Assembly: GCF_029867415.1 (NCBI RefSeq)
Contig: NC_081180.1
Coordinates: 19,647,308 to 19,711,307, forward strand
Direction: 5' to 3'
DNA length: 64,000 nucleotides
Source of the DNA: Vicia villosa
Lineage: Eukaryota; Streptophyta; Magnoliopsida; Fabales; Fabaceae
The position numbers and the translations under genes were made by a program. Each line of letters opens with the position of its first letter. Position 1 is the stretch's first letter. The notes beneath the pieces are model-generated. The model had not been told where the DNA came from. It saw only the letters and a list, made by a program, of their open reading frames with translations, and searched no databases. Below, piece by piece: positions 49,028-62,900 of the stretch.

Positions 49028-49712
49028 TAGAGCTGTCAAAATGGGCTACTCGATCCTAGACGGGCTGGTCCTGTGGTTTTTAGGACTGGGCCAAAAAGGC
49101 CCGGTTTAATATGAGTTCGATAATTACTACCCGAGTCCAGCCCTAGATGGACTTCGGGCTACCCGGTCCTAAACAGACTTTATTAATTAAAAAAATGAAA
49201 ATAAAAACTCCATAATATTTATTATAACTAAAATTAAAAATTATAGTATTTTAAACATAATATATTTTTTAGTACTATATTATCTCTTATAAATACTATA
49301 ATATGTTTTTAAATACAATATATGTTCAAATTGTATAACATAATACTTGAATATTTAAAATAAATAAAAAATTAATATAACACAATCTGAGAATGTTGAT
49401 TATATTAATGAATTATATTTAAAAGTGAAAGATCGAATAGAATAGAGATAATATTTAGTGAGGCGAGAAAAATCAATATGAAATTTTGGAGTAAATAATA
49501 TAAATTTTAATATATATTTTTAAAATTTATAATTATGCGGGCCTAATGAGCTACCTACGGCCCATATGGGCTAGCCCTAATGTGTAGCGGGCTTTTTAGG
49601 ATTGAGTTAAAAAGGCCCTGAAAATATAGGCTCTAATTTTAAAGCATAAGCCCTATAATTTTTCGGGCTTGGCGGACTAACCCATATGGGCTAGTCCATT
49701 TTGACAACTCTA
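49028..49712. mobile_element. 685-bp hAT-type element
   Basis: The left end TAGAGCTGTCAAAATGGGCT is the near-perfect inverse of the right end AGTCCATTTTGACAACTCTA. The flanking octamers CTCTCAAA and CTCCTAAA match at six of eight positions. Subterminal GGGCT/AGCCC motifs are frequent at both ends, the middle is very AT-rich, and it encodes nothing. Confidence 0.75.
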
Positions 49713-51134
49713 CTCCTAAAGAATGTTTTAGGGGATTGCTCACAGCGGGGGCAAAGGAGTATGGTTATATTTTGGTGTATGAGAAAACAAGGTGGGACGG
49801 TGTGTGAATATTGTTGAGGGCGCAAAAAACCTTGATCTTTTCTACAAGAAAAATGAGTCGGGGGACTCGCTGACACTGATGAGAGTTGGGGGACTCGCAT
49901 ACACTACACCATATCTAAAAGTTGCAAAATTTTATAAAATTGTTCGTGTTGTAAAAGTCCGAAAAAAATGGAGTGAGGTGGGATATACACGAAGGTGTGA
50001 AATTAAAATCTTGTTCCGTAAGGATGTAAAACGAGCTTTTATTTTGCCACTCCTATTTGTTCATTGAATGTATTTTTCAAATAATTTACCCAAATTCAAA
50101 ATTGTTTTTTTTTTCTTCAAAAGTTATTCTTTTGCATGCATATTTATTTTCAACTGAAGAATTTTTTTAGGGCGTGTTTAAAAATTATTTTTCTGACAAA
50201 CTTTTTTAATTTTTAACGAGTAAAGTCAAATAAACAATAAAAAGTAATGTGTTTGAAAGATAGTTTTCGAACATACCTTTTTTCACTTATCCTGCATGAA
50301 ATTAAATAAACAATGCAATATATGCTTCAAAAAATAACTTTCGGACAGAGATTTTAAAATTTAATGGAGCTTTCATAAGATTTTATAGACAAAATATAGG
50401 ATTTAATTAACAACTTTTTTTAATTGCAAAGTGATTGAAAGGGAAAGAGAGAATATTACAACTTAATCGAGAGACTTTATAGAAAACATGACAGAACTCA
50501 TAAAACATTAAATTATAACTCATTCTACATCCAATATGATAAGAAAACCAAACTTTCACCTATCATGTCATTTGTAACAACGATAAATGAGTATTGTAGA
50601 TCAATCTTCTACTAACTATTGGATTGATGCCATCACCACTCAAGAGAGCCATCACTATCACCAAAGAGTCTCCCATCCAACTCTTAATCAAAACTGCATA
50701 TCGAAGGCCTTCATACACCCACAACTTAGCAATATACATAGAGTCATCTCAAACTTTTGAGATGTCCTGTGTAAAAATCATTTGTTAGCTTTAGTTGAGT
50801 CGTGAAATTTTACGGAGACCTTTTTCTACTATAGTTTAATCATGAAAAAATGTGAGGCATGTGCGGTAGCCGGTAGGTCGTCTTGCACACCCTTAAAGAC
50901 GTCCTAAATATACACACCGCACCTGTTTGCATACTTTGCAAAACCTCCGAATCACTCACCTCCACTCTCTATTATGATAACTCTGAAACCATCTTCACCA
51001 CATTTCTTTCTAGCTTCATCACTACTAATTTTAACTCACTATGTTGAAGGACACTTCACCTCTCCATTTTCATCATGTTTGTTATTTTTGAAAGCTATGT
51101 GTTATTATCTCAATGTGTTCTTTGTAGAATGATA
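49713..51134. other. Intergenic with hAT-like and possible LINE remnants
   Basis: Around 49960-50060, GTGAGGTGGGATATACACG, ATCTTGTTCCG and TTTTGCCACTCC resemble blocks of the remnant at 8926-9261, suggesting a second decayed copy of that hAT family. At about 50750-50580 (minus), LWVYEGLRYAVLIKSWMGDS resembles the RNase H part of plant LINE polyproteins, but it is short and I give it low weight. No host gene was recognised. Confidence 0.3.
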
Positions 51135-54100
51135 TCTATTAACAATATATAAAAGTTAAAGTACCGGGAATTACCAAGTATACCCTAACTGAGTTTAACT
51201 TAAATTAATCTAATAATTAAGGGCAGGTTAGTCTTTTTGTTAAATACTGCAATATGGTTGATTGTAATTCAAAATTTGCTTACATGGCAATCCCTCATTA
51301 TTTTCTTACTAATTTTTTATTTATTATTAAAACCTAACCATGGAGTAATTATTATTGCAAAACTATAGATGCCTATTCTACATAGACATAATAATAACGT
51401 TAGGGTGGCTTGGAGTGTACAAAGTTTATTTTGAAAACATAAATCCATCTCACTTCAACCAACTTGATAAATTAAAAGCCACTTTACATATTTTCATGAG
51501 AAACATTCACTCTCTCTTGGTTTAGTGCATGCACACAATTGAAAAGCCACAGTATTTGAAAAGACTTTTCAATCTCTCCCACGACCCATTTTCTTCTATT
51601 CCCATCTAACCACCATCTCTCTCAATCACCTACCATCACCTATCAAGTTCCGGCTACAACAAAATCGTTCATCTTTCTCACCGCTGCAATAAAACTTTCA
51701 GATCCGACCACTGCCGTTGTTAAATCTGTTTTCACCATCGCACAAAACTCTATTATCACAACTCATCAAACTCAGTCATAAACTCAACAAGTAAAAAGGA
51801 GTGAAAACGCAAATACAACAATTTCAATCAACATTTTCATATTTATTTTTATTTTTCATCAATTAGGGATATTTACTAGGTACAATTTATTTCCCCTCTG
51901 CATCAAATGGCTCCACCAAAAGGTTCCACTACTACGATTCTGCTTTTTGAGCTCTCTCAGGTACATAAATTTTTTTAATGAAATACATAAATTAGGGATT
52001 CATAATTGGTTTCGTTAATCAATTTTGGAGTTAAATTATTTGATTTAGCAGTTAAGATAATTTTTCCTGTCATGTTCTGAGTTTAATTAGATTTTTTTTG
52101 TTGATTTTTTTTAGTCAGACCTTTTTCAGAATCACTCAGAAATTAGAAATGAAACTCTCCTGAATCTCAAAACCTCTTGCCAGAATCTTCAACCCCTCGC
52201 CGGAAGCTTCAAACCTCCGTCGTTTCTTCCTCTGTTCACGTTAAAAGGTTGAGAGTTACTCTCTGATAACGATTCTATCCTTTAATTTCTGATTTTCACG
52301 GTATTTATATTTGTTTGGACCCAAAATCACGAGCACTTTCTCTTTAGATCTGTGCTTGTGTACTAATTTTCTGATAAAACTAACCAGATATTCGTAATGA
52401 GGAGAGGAAACTGAACAAGCTGATGTAATTTTTTTCCATTCTGAAACCTTTTACCTCCGGCCACCGCGCCGGAGAAGCTCAGCCACCGTGATCTTCATGT
52501 GAGCCGCCGTGAGTTTCTTCATTTCCACCGTTTTGTTCTTGATTCAGCTACTATGTTTGATTTTAAACATTACTTTTTTGTCGTTTTGTTTTTATATAAT
52601 AAAGATGAGAGAGATGAAAAGTGTAGTTTACAAGAAAGAGATCTTTTTTTTTCTTTTCAAAAAAACTGATACATCTGTGTATCATTATTGGTTTTTTCTC
52701 CCTAATGAAAGCAAGTAGTACCTCTTCCCTATGCCATGGTTCCACGTGAGATTAAAGAAAGAAGAGAGTTACTTTTCAGTCTCTTTTTCTTTTCAAGTTT
52801 GTACCGTTTTATTTACTTTAACAATGTTCTTTTTGTTTTAATTCCCATCTAAGTAGTGTCAATCCCGACGGTGTCCCGCGTGATATCATTTTAGTTTTAG
52901 TATTCAAAATATTATATGGTTGTTGTTATTAAATTTATGTAAGTTTTTCTTTTAAAATTTTAGTAATATATTAATTATAATTAAAACTCTTATTAAAATA
53001 TAATAAATATATTAAAATTCCAATTTATCAAAAAGTGTTAGTGTTTTTTATGTGTGTCCATTTCAGATTATATCAACAGCAGACTCTATAAATTATAAGT
53101 TTTATTTAAAAAAAATGTTAAAATCTAAAAACTTTCTTAGTACTTTTGATTACAATGATACAGGACATGTCCGATAATAATAATTTTGATTACAATAATA
53201 CTTTCTTAAACTTTTCCATTCTTCTTAATGACTCCGCTTTTGGAAAGATTTTGTGTAAAAATTATAGTGATTTGGAATTGATGATGAAGATATGATGGTT
53301 TTGTGTTGTTTTTGGAAAGATTGGTTTGTTCACTAACCAAAGATGAGAACGTGTATCTGATTTTTATTTTTAATAATAATAATAATAATAATAAATATAC
53401 AAAAAAATCTATCTAATAAAAACAAGATAAACTCTAAAAATAAAAAACACGTGATATCTAATTTACATTTCTTTGATTTTTCTCTTAATAATAATTTTTT
53501 TTAAATAATAAGATTTTTCTTACTTTTTTCATAATTTTTAATAATAATTTTTTTTATAATTTATAATAATAAATTTTTCCGAAATAAATTAGTAATAAAC
53601 AATTTTTTTCTTAATTAGTATAATAATATATTATTTCCTTAATCATTTGCGGGTTCTAATTTTTAGATAACAGAAAATAAACATTGTTTTTATAACTATT
53701 TTGAATTTTTAAAATAATATATTAATTATATTGTTTACTGTTATTAAATTAAATTCAATTCAATATTATATAAAAACATTAGTTTATTTTTGAATTATAA
53801 ACCAATATTAAATATAAACTAAATTAAACTAAACTAAATAAAATTATAACATTAATTTTGATTTGGTTTATTTTTAATTACGTAGAAAAGTTAATATTAA
53901 CTTAACCAAATAAAAGCCACATCAAAATATCCTGAAGACTGGGTATCATGAGGGACTAAAACAATATAGAATCTTCAAATGTTAGGTGGCGAATCCAAAC
54001 TTTATTTTTAAAGAGAATTTTTCAAACCTCGCCCATTTGGCAGAGGGAAAAATAACTATTATCCCTATATTTGTTTACTTAATTATTTCCTTGATTTTCA

Positions 54101-55968
54101 AAAATATCTCTAAGAAACTATTATAAACAATTAATTTAATTTTTAATTATTATCTTTATAAATTATAATCAAGCATAAATTTTCTTATATAAATTTAAAA
54201 ATATTATTATTAGTTACATTTTTTAAAAAACTTATTATATTTTATTTAAAATTATTCAATAAAATATCAAATCTTTTAAAATTTACAAAATTTTATAGAG
54301 TTAAACTTCTATAATTGAAGTTAGATAATCAGATGTATGATTTATTATAAGTACAAATTAATGTTTAAAATTTGGTGCATATTATTAACATATATTTGTA
54401 ACTTTTGAGAAAATCTTTGATTTTATGCCGGATTTTTCCAAATACCGGTGTAAAATAGTAAATTTTGGAAAATCGTGGATTTTATATCAACTTTTTAATA
54501 ACCGGCATAAAATGTAAGTGCATCAAATTTTTTGAAAAAATTGATACACTATTTTTTAAATAACTATTTGAAATAACAAAATTAATACAATTAGAATAAG
54601 TTACAAATAAGTTACAAAATATTTTATATTTTTTAAACGGAGAAAAGTTTACTGTTAACTTATTTTATAAACGGAAATAAATTATAAATATTTTAATAAT
54701 TTAGAAAAAAAAATATTGTTGATACAATTATATTTATAAGCAGGAATAAGTTTTAACTATTTTTATAACCGGGAAAAAAGCTATTGTTGATACAATTGAT
54801 TTTATAAAAGGGAATAAATTACAAATATTTTTATAAACGGAAAAAAGTAAAACTCTAATGTCGATACAGTTGATTTTATAAACCGGAATAAATTACAAAT
54901 ATTTGTATAAACGGGAATAATCAACTATTGATACAATTGATTTAATAAACGGGAATAACTTACATATATTTTTATAAACGAAAATAAGTCTATTGTTGAT
55001 ACAAATATTTTTATAAACGGGAATAAGCTACAAATATTTTTATAAACAAAAATAGTCTATTGTTGATACAATTTTTTTTATAAATGAAAAAAGACTATTG
55101 TTGATACCACTATTTTTATAAACGAAAATAAATTACAAATAACTTTATAAACGGGAAAAGTCTACTATTAATACAATTATATTTATAAACGTGAATAAGT
55201 TAAAAATATTTTTATAAATGCGAAAAAGTATATTGGTGATACCATTATTTTTATAAACGGAAACAAGTTACAAATATTTTAATAAACAAGAAAAATCTAT
55301 TAATTATTTTTATAAAATTATTTTACCCAGCGTTGGATCAAATAAGTGTTTTTATAAACGGGTTCTAAGTATTTTTATAAAGAGCATTGCTATATAGCAC
55401 GAGAGATTTTTCGTATCATTTGCACGAACATGTTTAGATTGTGAATTTTGCACTCATAGTTGAGATTATAATATTTATTTTATACTACAGTAAAATAACT
55501 ATAGGCTAAACCAATTGTAGAAAAATCAATTAACAATTCATTTGCATAAGATGTGCGAAAATTCTCTCGTACCCTTAAGCATTTTCCTTTTATAAATATA
55601 AAAAATAAGTATAAGTATAATGTTGTTATATTACTTTAATCAATGCATAAAGGTTGCTAAATATTTTTTTGTTTATATTTGTGATTATGTCAATGTTTAT
55701 GATCCGTAAAACAAATTTAAAAACTGACAAATGACATATTGCGACATGTAATTATTGTTTTAGTTAAAGAACTAAAATTTGGATGTATTATTAGCTCTTA
55801 CATCGTTAACTATTATTTAACATACTACATGTTTAATTTTTATTCCGATAGTCATCCAATTAATATTCGTATTGTTTAAATATATACGGAATAACTTCAT
55901 AAAATAGATCTTATCCAAGTAATATTAAATCCAAACGGCCCCGTGCAATAGCACGGGTATTCCGCTAG
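51135..55968 (+). mobile_element. Putative non-autonomous Helitron (4.8 kb)
   Basis: The 3' end has the Helitron hallmarks: a 7-bp hairpin CCCGTGC-AATA-GCACGGG, then TATTCCG and a terminal CTAG, followed by host T. The proposed 5' end is TCTATTAACAATATATAAAAG after host A, which would give the expected A/T insertion site; this end is less certain. The first 1.4 kb contains a GC-richer, CT-rich stretch (51580-52510) with short reading frames and splice-like sites that could be captured gene DNA. No Rep/helicase is present. A minisatellite lies at 54715-55260. Confidence 0.6.
54715..55260 (+). repeat. Degenerate minisatellite near the Helitron 3' end (nine core copies)
   Basis: Nine copies of a core like TTGTTGATACAATT occur, spaced mostly 64-76 bp apart (one at 36). 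Between them run two alternating phrases: TTTATAAACGGGAATAA and TTACAAATATTTTTATAAACG. Variation between copies shows the array is old. Confidence 0.8.
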
Positions 55969-56771
55969 TATATTATTAAAATGTATAGCCATACTATTAA
56001 AATTTATAGCCATCATGTTTGCATTCAAAGGTCTATATTTATCAAATATGATTTTTCTTATTCATCCACGTCTACAAAGCATGACATCAAATAACTCCAA
56101 AAAAATTCTTATTAATGCTAGAATTTATTATACTCAATTCATTCACCTTAAACAAATTGATTCTTGATGTCTAAATTGACTTCCAAATCAGATTAGGCGG
56201 TTCAGTAGACTAGATATTGATGGTGAAAACCAAAAAAATGAATTTGATCCTTGTATCACTGTGAATTTGTTAACATCCCAGTTATTATTGATACCAACAT
56301 TACTCTAAAGATCAACTCACACCCAACTCCATGAAAATGTGGCAGCCCAATGATAATGAAAAATCAAAGAGAATTTAACTTGTCACCCCTTGTTATACCT
56401 GGAACCTCCCATATTTTTTTAATGACAAAAATACCCTTGCTATTATTTACTCTAACACATTTTTACAATCGTTAAGAAAATTCACTTTGATCATATACTA
56501 AAAAATTAAATTTTTAGTAGCGAAATTGAAATCTCTGATACGAGATTTTCTCATTTTCAGCCAAATTCGCGTTTTACAATAAATTGTGTGGGAAATAATT
56601 TTTAGACGAATTACGAATAAATCTGCAAATCAACTTATTTATCCGACATAATTTATGGTCTAAATGGTTGAACCCAAAATTTAAGACTAAAAATAAGTGG
56701 TCCAAAATTAGGGTCAGTCATAAGTTAAATAGACTGATTCGCATACCTTGGTCCATATACCAGTCATATAT
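55969..56771. other. Intergenic, nothing recognised
   Basis: About 800 bp between the Helitron and the solo LTR, AT-rich, with no recognisable gene or repeat border. Confidence 0.4.
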
Positions 56772-57214
56772 AGAACTGTTCTGGAGTGGGCTTAGAGTTG
56801 GTCCACCAACGGGCATAGCTCAATCCACATTCGCGTCGAGGATGACCCAACTCACTGGCCCAATTCGATAAGAGCCAGTGAAGAGCACGTTTCCCACGTG
56901 CTCCTCACACGAGGACACGCCATCAACTGCCTCTCACGTCTTGCACGACATGGAATTAGGGGTGGGAATAGGCCAGGCCGGCCTACAGGGGCCTACGGCC
57001 TAGCCTACATAGGCCTAGGCCAGGCCAAGCCTATTTAATAAAGAGACCAGGCTTAGGCTTTTTTAAAAGCCTATTTTATTAAATAGGCCAGGCTTAGGCT
57101 ATTATAAAAGCCTATGAAGCCTTATAGGCCGGCCTATATTTTTATATATATTAGAAATATGTTAAATAAGTTGGTTCATGTATGTATATATATTAAAAAA
57201 AACTAAATAGGCTA

Positions 57215-57355
<141 letters not shown>

Positions 57356-57361
57356 CATATA

Positions 57362-58384
<1,023 letters not shown>

Positions 58385-59017
58385 CAAATACTAAATAGGT
58401 TCACTTATATATGACCTACAAGACTTCTTCAGTTATATAGATTAATTGAAAATTTTAATGAGAGACAGGCTTTTTAAATAGGCTTTCAGGCCAGGCCAGG
58501 CTTTTAAAAAGGCCAGGCCAGGCCAAAAAACTGAGCCTATGATAGGCCGTAGGCCAGGCTTAGGCCTTTTAAGTTTATCGTAGGCCAGGCTCAGGCCTTC
58601 TAAAGCCTAGCCTAGCCTAGCCTATTTCCACCCCTACATGGAATACATTTTTCGCCCCTCGTAGCGGAAAACTCTGCCCACACCTTTGAAGATCACGGGG
58701 CAGTTAACCCAGGATGATTAGCACGTGCTGCTCACCCCCACGTGCACATGGAAATCCTGACAATAATCCATTATGGGCTTGGACTTTCAGCCTATAGTGG
58801 AGACCATTGACCCTGTGTTGAGGGTTCACTATAAATACCCTCCTCTGCATGAGTGTCAAGTATTCACATTTTCCAACCCTAATTCTTATGCCTCTAGAAT
58901 CGATTCTAACTTTGGCATTAGAGTGTCTGCATGTAGACCCTCTTCTTTGTTGATTACACCAAGTCCACGACATCAGCAGTCCACTCTTCATTTTCTGATT
59001 TCGGTAAGATCAAGAAC

Positions 59018-59430
59018 TATTAATTACTGTAGTGTCTTAATGAAACAAATATTTATGATATTTTTTAAATTATATTTTTTCTTACTATTTATTTAATCAA
59101 ATAAAAAACGATTCACGATAAAATTAAAGAAAAAAATTTAATTTCATTCATTCCAACAAATACAAATAAAAAGCAAAATCACAACATATATCTTTCTATT
59201 TAAATCATCCCATTATTTTCCAATTTTGTAACAAAAACAAAACCAAAAAAACAACAACATTCACTTTCCATTATTTTCCATCCAAACAAAACATTCGGGT
59301 AAAACAGACATCTCTAGTTTGCACACGGCACGGGACCCACGAATCTATACTCTCCTAATTGACTCACACGCACGCACTATAACAATACTTTAATAACTTT
59401 TTTTACTGTCCTGTAAAACGTTAATTGTAC
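59018..59430. other. Upstream region of the DRM3-like gene
   Basis: About 400 bp of AT-rich DNA between the solo LTR and the likely transcribed leader. No element border was recognised. A plausible 5' UTR exon ends at 59553 (CAG/GTATTC) and a 5' UTR intron runs to 59928. Confidence 0.4.
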
Positions 59431-59933
59431 TTCTCACTCTTCACCTCTGTACCTGTTCGTAACCCAACCCAACCCAACCCTGTTTCACCTTTTCTGAGTG
59501 AAGCGAGTGTACACCACGCGCCACCGCACTATCATCTAATTCACCCCGATCAGGTATTCCCCAATCTCCAGTTGCATTTTTTTTTCTCACACCAACATTT
59601 TCTTTGAGTTTTGGTTCTTGCATGTACCTAAATCAGCTAGGTTTTCGAATTACGTTCGGTGCGGTCACAATCTGAATTCAATTATTCTTTATTTATCACC
59701 TATCAGAAATTGCTTATTTTTTTTCCTAATTTCCATGTGTTTATGCTAAAGGCTTTTGCAATTTTGATCGGAGTCGCGGGGTGAATTAACAACATTTTGT
59801 TATCGGTACTGGTACCTGTAAATACCTTTTTGTCGCGGCCGTTTTCGCGGTCGCGTGCTGTTTTTGAAAACCTAAGAAATGCTTCAGGTATGATGCATTG
59901 ATAAATTGTTGCTTTTATTTATATACAGGTGAA

Positions 59934-62900
59934 ATGGCTGGTACTTCAAGTGGAAGAGAAGGAAAAAATGTTGTTTTCCCAAAAACTGAGGACTTTGATT
60001 ATGGAATTTCACCTTATACTACTCTTTCAAGGGGTTTTGGGGTATGAGTTTTTTTATAATTAAATGCATCAATCAGAAAACTAGAATAATTGATCAACAT
60101 TTTTTTTATTGGATTGGATCAGTTATGAAACCTAATTTTGAAAACCGATTCAATTCAGTATTTCAATCTTAATCGGTGTTATATGCATATATTTTCAAGA
60201 TGCATTTTCTCGATGTTTGCTTTATGATATGTATCAATATCATAGCATATAACATTTGAAAGACTAATTTTGTTTCAGCGACTTTTCATTTACTTATGTT
60301 GAGTTTCTTCCTTCACAATCACTAGGAAACTGCTGCAAGTTCATCCGGAAGCAAAGTACGGGCGTTCTTTATTGGGATGGGATTCCTGCCGGGTCTTGTT
60401 GATAAAGTGATAGAAGAGAATGGTACATTATGTGTGAGCAAGATGCTTTAGTCCTGTGCCAATTTGATTGGCTTATCATAAATTTCAATTTGCCACTTGT
60501 GGTAATGTGGCTCTGATTGATTTTCTTTTGTTTTATAGGTGAAGAAAATTCCGACGCGTTATTAGAAATTCTCTTGAGATCTTCGGTGAGTGGAAACTTG
60601 TAATAACATTTGGTAGTTGTCTTGAGAGATTAGAAACTTGTAATAACATTTGTAGTTGTCTTGCTCTATTGATTTGTTAAAATTGCAGACAAATGGTGAC
60701 TCATCAGATTCTTTGGAAGGCTCTCTTAATACAAACCAGCATAGAAGTATCCCAAATTTCTTTCCCAATGCTCACTCAAACGAGGTAGCTTGTTTCCCTC
60801 CATGCCCTTTTTTTAGCCTTTTTGGGCAAGTTTCTTTGCTTCTGGATACTCAACAACCATATGGATTAAATAAGATAATTGCAATAAGAGAGTTGTATAT
60901 AAAGGTGCTTCAGTGAGTTAGGAACCCCAAGAATAGGATAAATGTTTTTGATATTTCTATATCCATATTTTGTGTTGTTTTTTCTTCTGAAATTAGACTT
61001 GCCATATTTGTCACTTCAAGGACTAATCCAATGTAAATGTTTTATTTGTAAGTTTTAACTGCCTTTTGTACTTCCTTTGCAACTATGTAGGCTATTCAAA
61101 TATCAAATTCACAATCTTCTGATTCTCTCGATAGTTTGTTTGATGATAAGGATCCTCCCGAAGTTTCCACGGTCAATCAACCAAAAGAGGTACTTCTTAA
61201 ATTTATTTAGGGTACCATCATGGTAGGAATGAGTTGAATATGCGATTTTGAATTAGTCTGGCTATATTGCATGCTATAAGATTTGTCGACAATAACTCAC
61301 TACCCACTAGCTCTTCTAATACGTGCTTACATTTATCTGCCATCTTATGTTGGTTTATTCTTTTCATGTTCATGTGTACGCTTATGTTATACAAAATCCA
61401 AGTTGCTATTTTCTTTCAATAGGAATGTTAAGAAAACACACTATTTGGCGCACTCGTTGACATACTCTTTGTTGACTACGCATTTATATATATTCCCCTT
61501 GTCCTCATTGAAATTGAGACTCTTTACTGTGTTTGGTTGCAACATTAACTTCTAATTTTAACCAGCTCCTTAATATTTGCATATATTGTGCATTTCTCTC
61601 TCAGGAGCCTGACGAGCTTAGTGACGATATTGAAGACAAAAGTGGTACCTTATTGATGATGAATTTCTCTGTGGAGGAAGTTGAATTTGCAATCCGTAAA
61701 CTTGGTAAGTGAATTACATATCACATGCATGTACTTATTAGCTTATCAGTTTTGTCTTGTCGTACTGGACCTGAAGACATATAAACTGGTCTTTTTGTAT
61801 AGTCAAGGAAGTGAGATAGGAAATCGATATACATATATTTTTCATTGTTGTCTTGATAATAGAAAGTATAAAGAGAATTGACATTTTCAGTTGTAACTGA
61901 TTTTCATTGATGTGAAAATTAGATACAAGAGATCATATACATTTATGGGTTTCTTGCTTCAATGGAGATTTATTGATTCAATGCAGGCAATAAAGCATCA
62001 ATTCCTGAGCTGGTGGACTTCATCTTTGCTGCCCAGATTGCTAAAGTAATGAAAAAGGAGGAAGCAGAAGAAGATGATATCACCTGTTATGTTCGAGAAA
62101 AGGAGGTTTAGATACTCGACTCAATCAATAAGATTTTTCATGAGATGGTTACCATGCTTCTTTAAATCAAAACTTAAACCAATCCTCAACTTTATGAACC
62201 ATGCTACTATTTGTTTACTTTATGGGGGACGCACAAATATAATGATGATACTTTAACATACTTTATTGCCTTTCAATAAATTTGTTTTCTTATTTTTTTA
62301 GTATATGTGTTTTGCAATGCCTTTGGCATGCATCTAATTTTTATACTGCGTGATCACAGATTAGCCATGAAGAACTCTACGGAATTATGGCAAAAACGCT
62401 TCAGTTGTTTGAAATGGGCTTCTCTGAGAATGAAATATCCTCAGCAGTTGATAAATTAGGTAATTGTGAAAGCTGATCTTTTGTCAACTGAGAAACTGTA
62501 ACTTGTGTCTCAAGAGCTATGAGATGAATTCCTCGGAATGAAGCTTGTGTTGTGTCACTCTACCTTTATGTAAACTTTGAAAATATTGTGTATCCATTTC
62601 CTTTATTTAGACTTAATAGTTATTTATTACTCTCTAGATGGTCCAAATTCAGAGCTTACTATTAGTTGGCTTGTCTTTCAGGTCCAGATGTTCCAATTTC
62701 AGAGCTTGCAAACTTTATTTTTGCAGAACAAAATGGGACTGAATATGTGATGGAATATAAGGTTAGATTTTATGATAATTGTCATAAAATATATGTGCAT
62801 AAGAACCATTCGATTATAAACTTATTGTTGTTAAGTGTTAGTTTAACACAAATAATCCATATGATAAATAGATAATACTCAACAGTTAATTTGGCAAAAA

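Noticed and set aside
49902..49925. CACTACACCATATC as another CACTA terminus
   Set aside because: Only the first nine bases fit, no subterminal repeats follow, and the surrounding DNA fits a hAT remnant better.
51908..51961. Short exon-like frame starting MAPPKGSTTTILLFELSQ before a GT donor
   Set aside because: It could be a captured first exon inside the Helitron, but no following exon could be joined convincingly.
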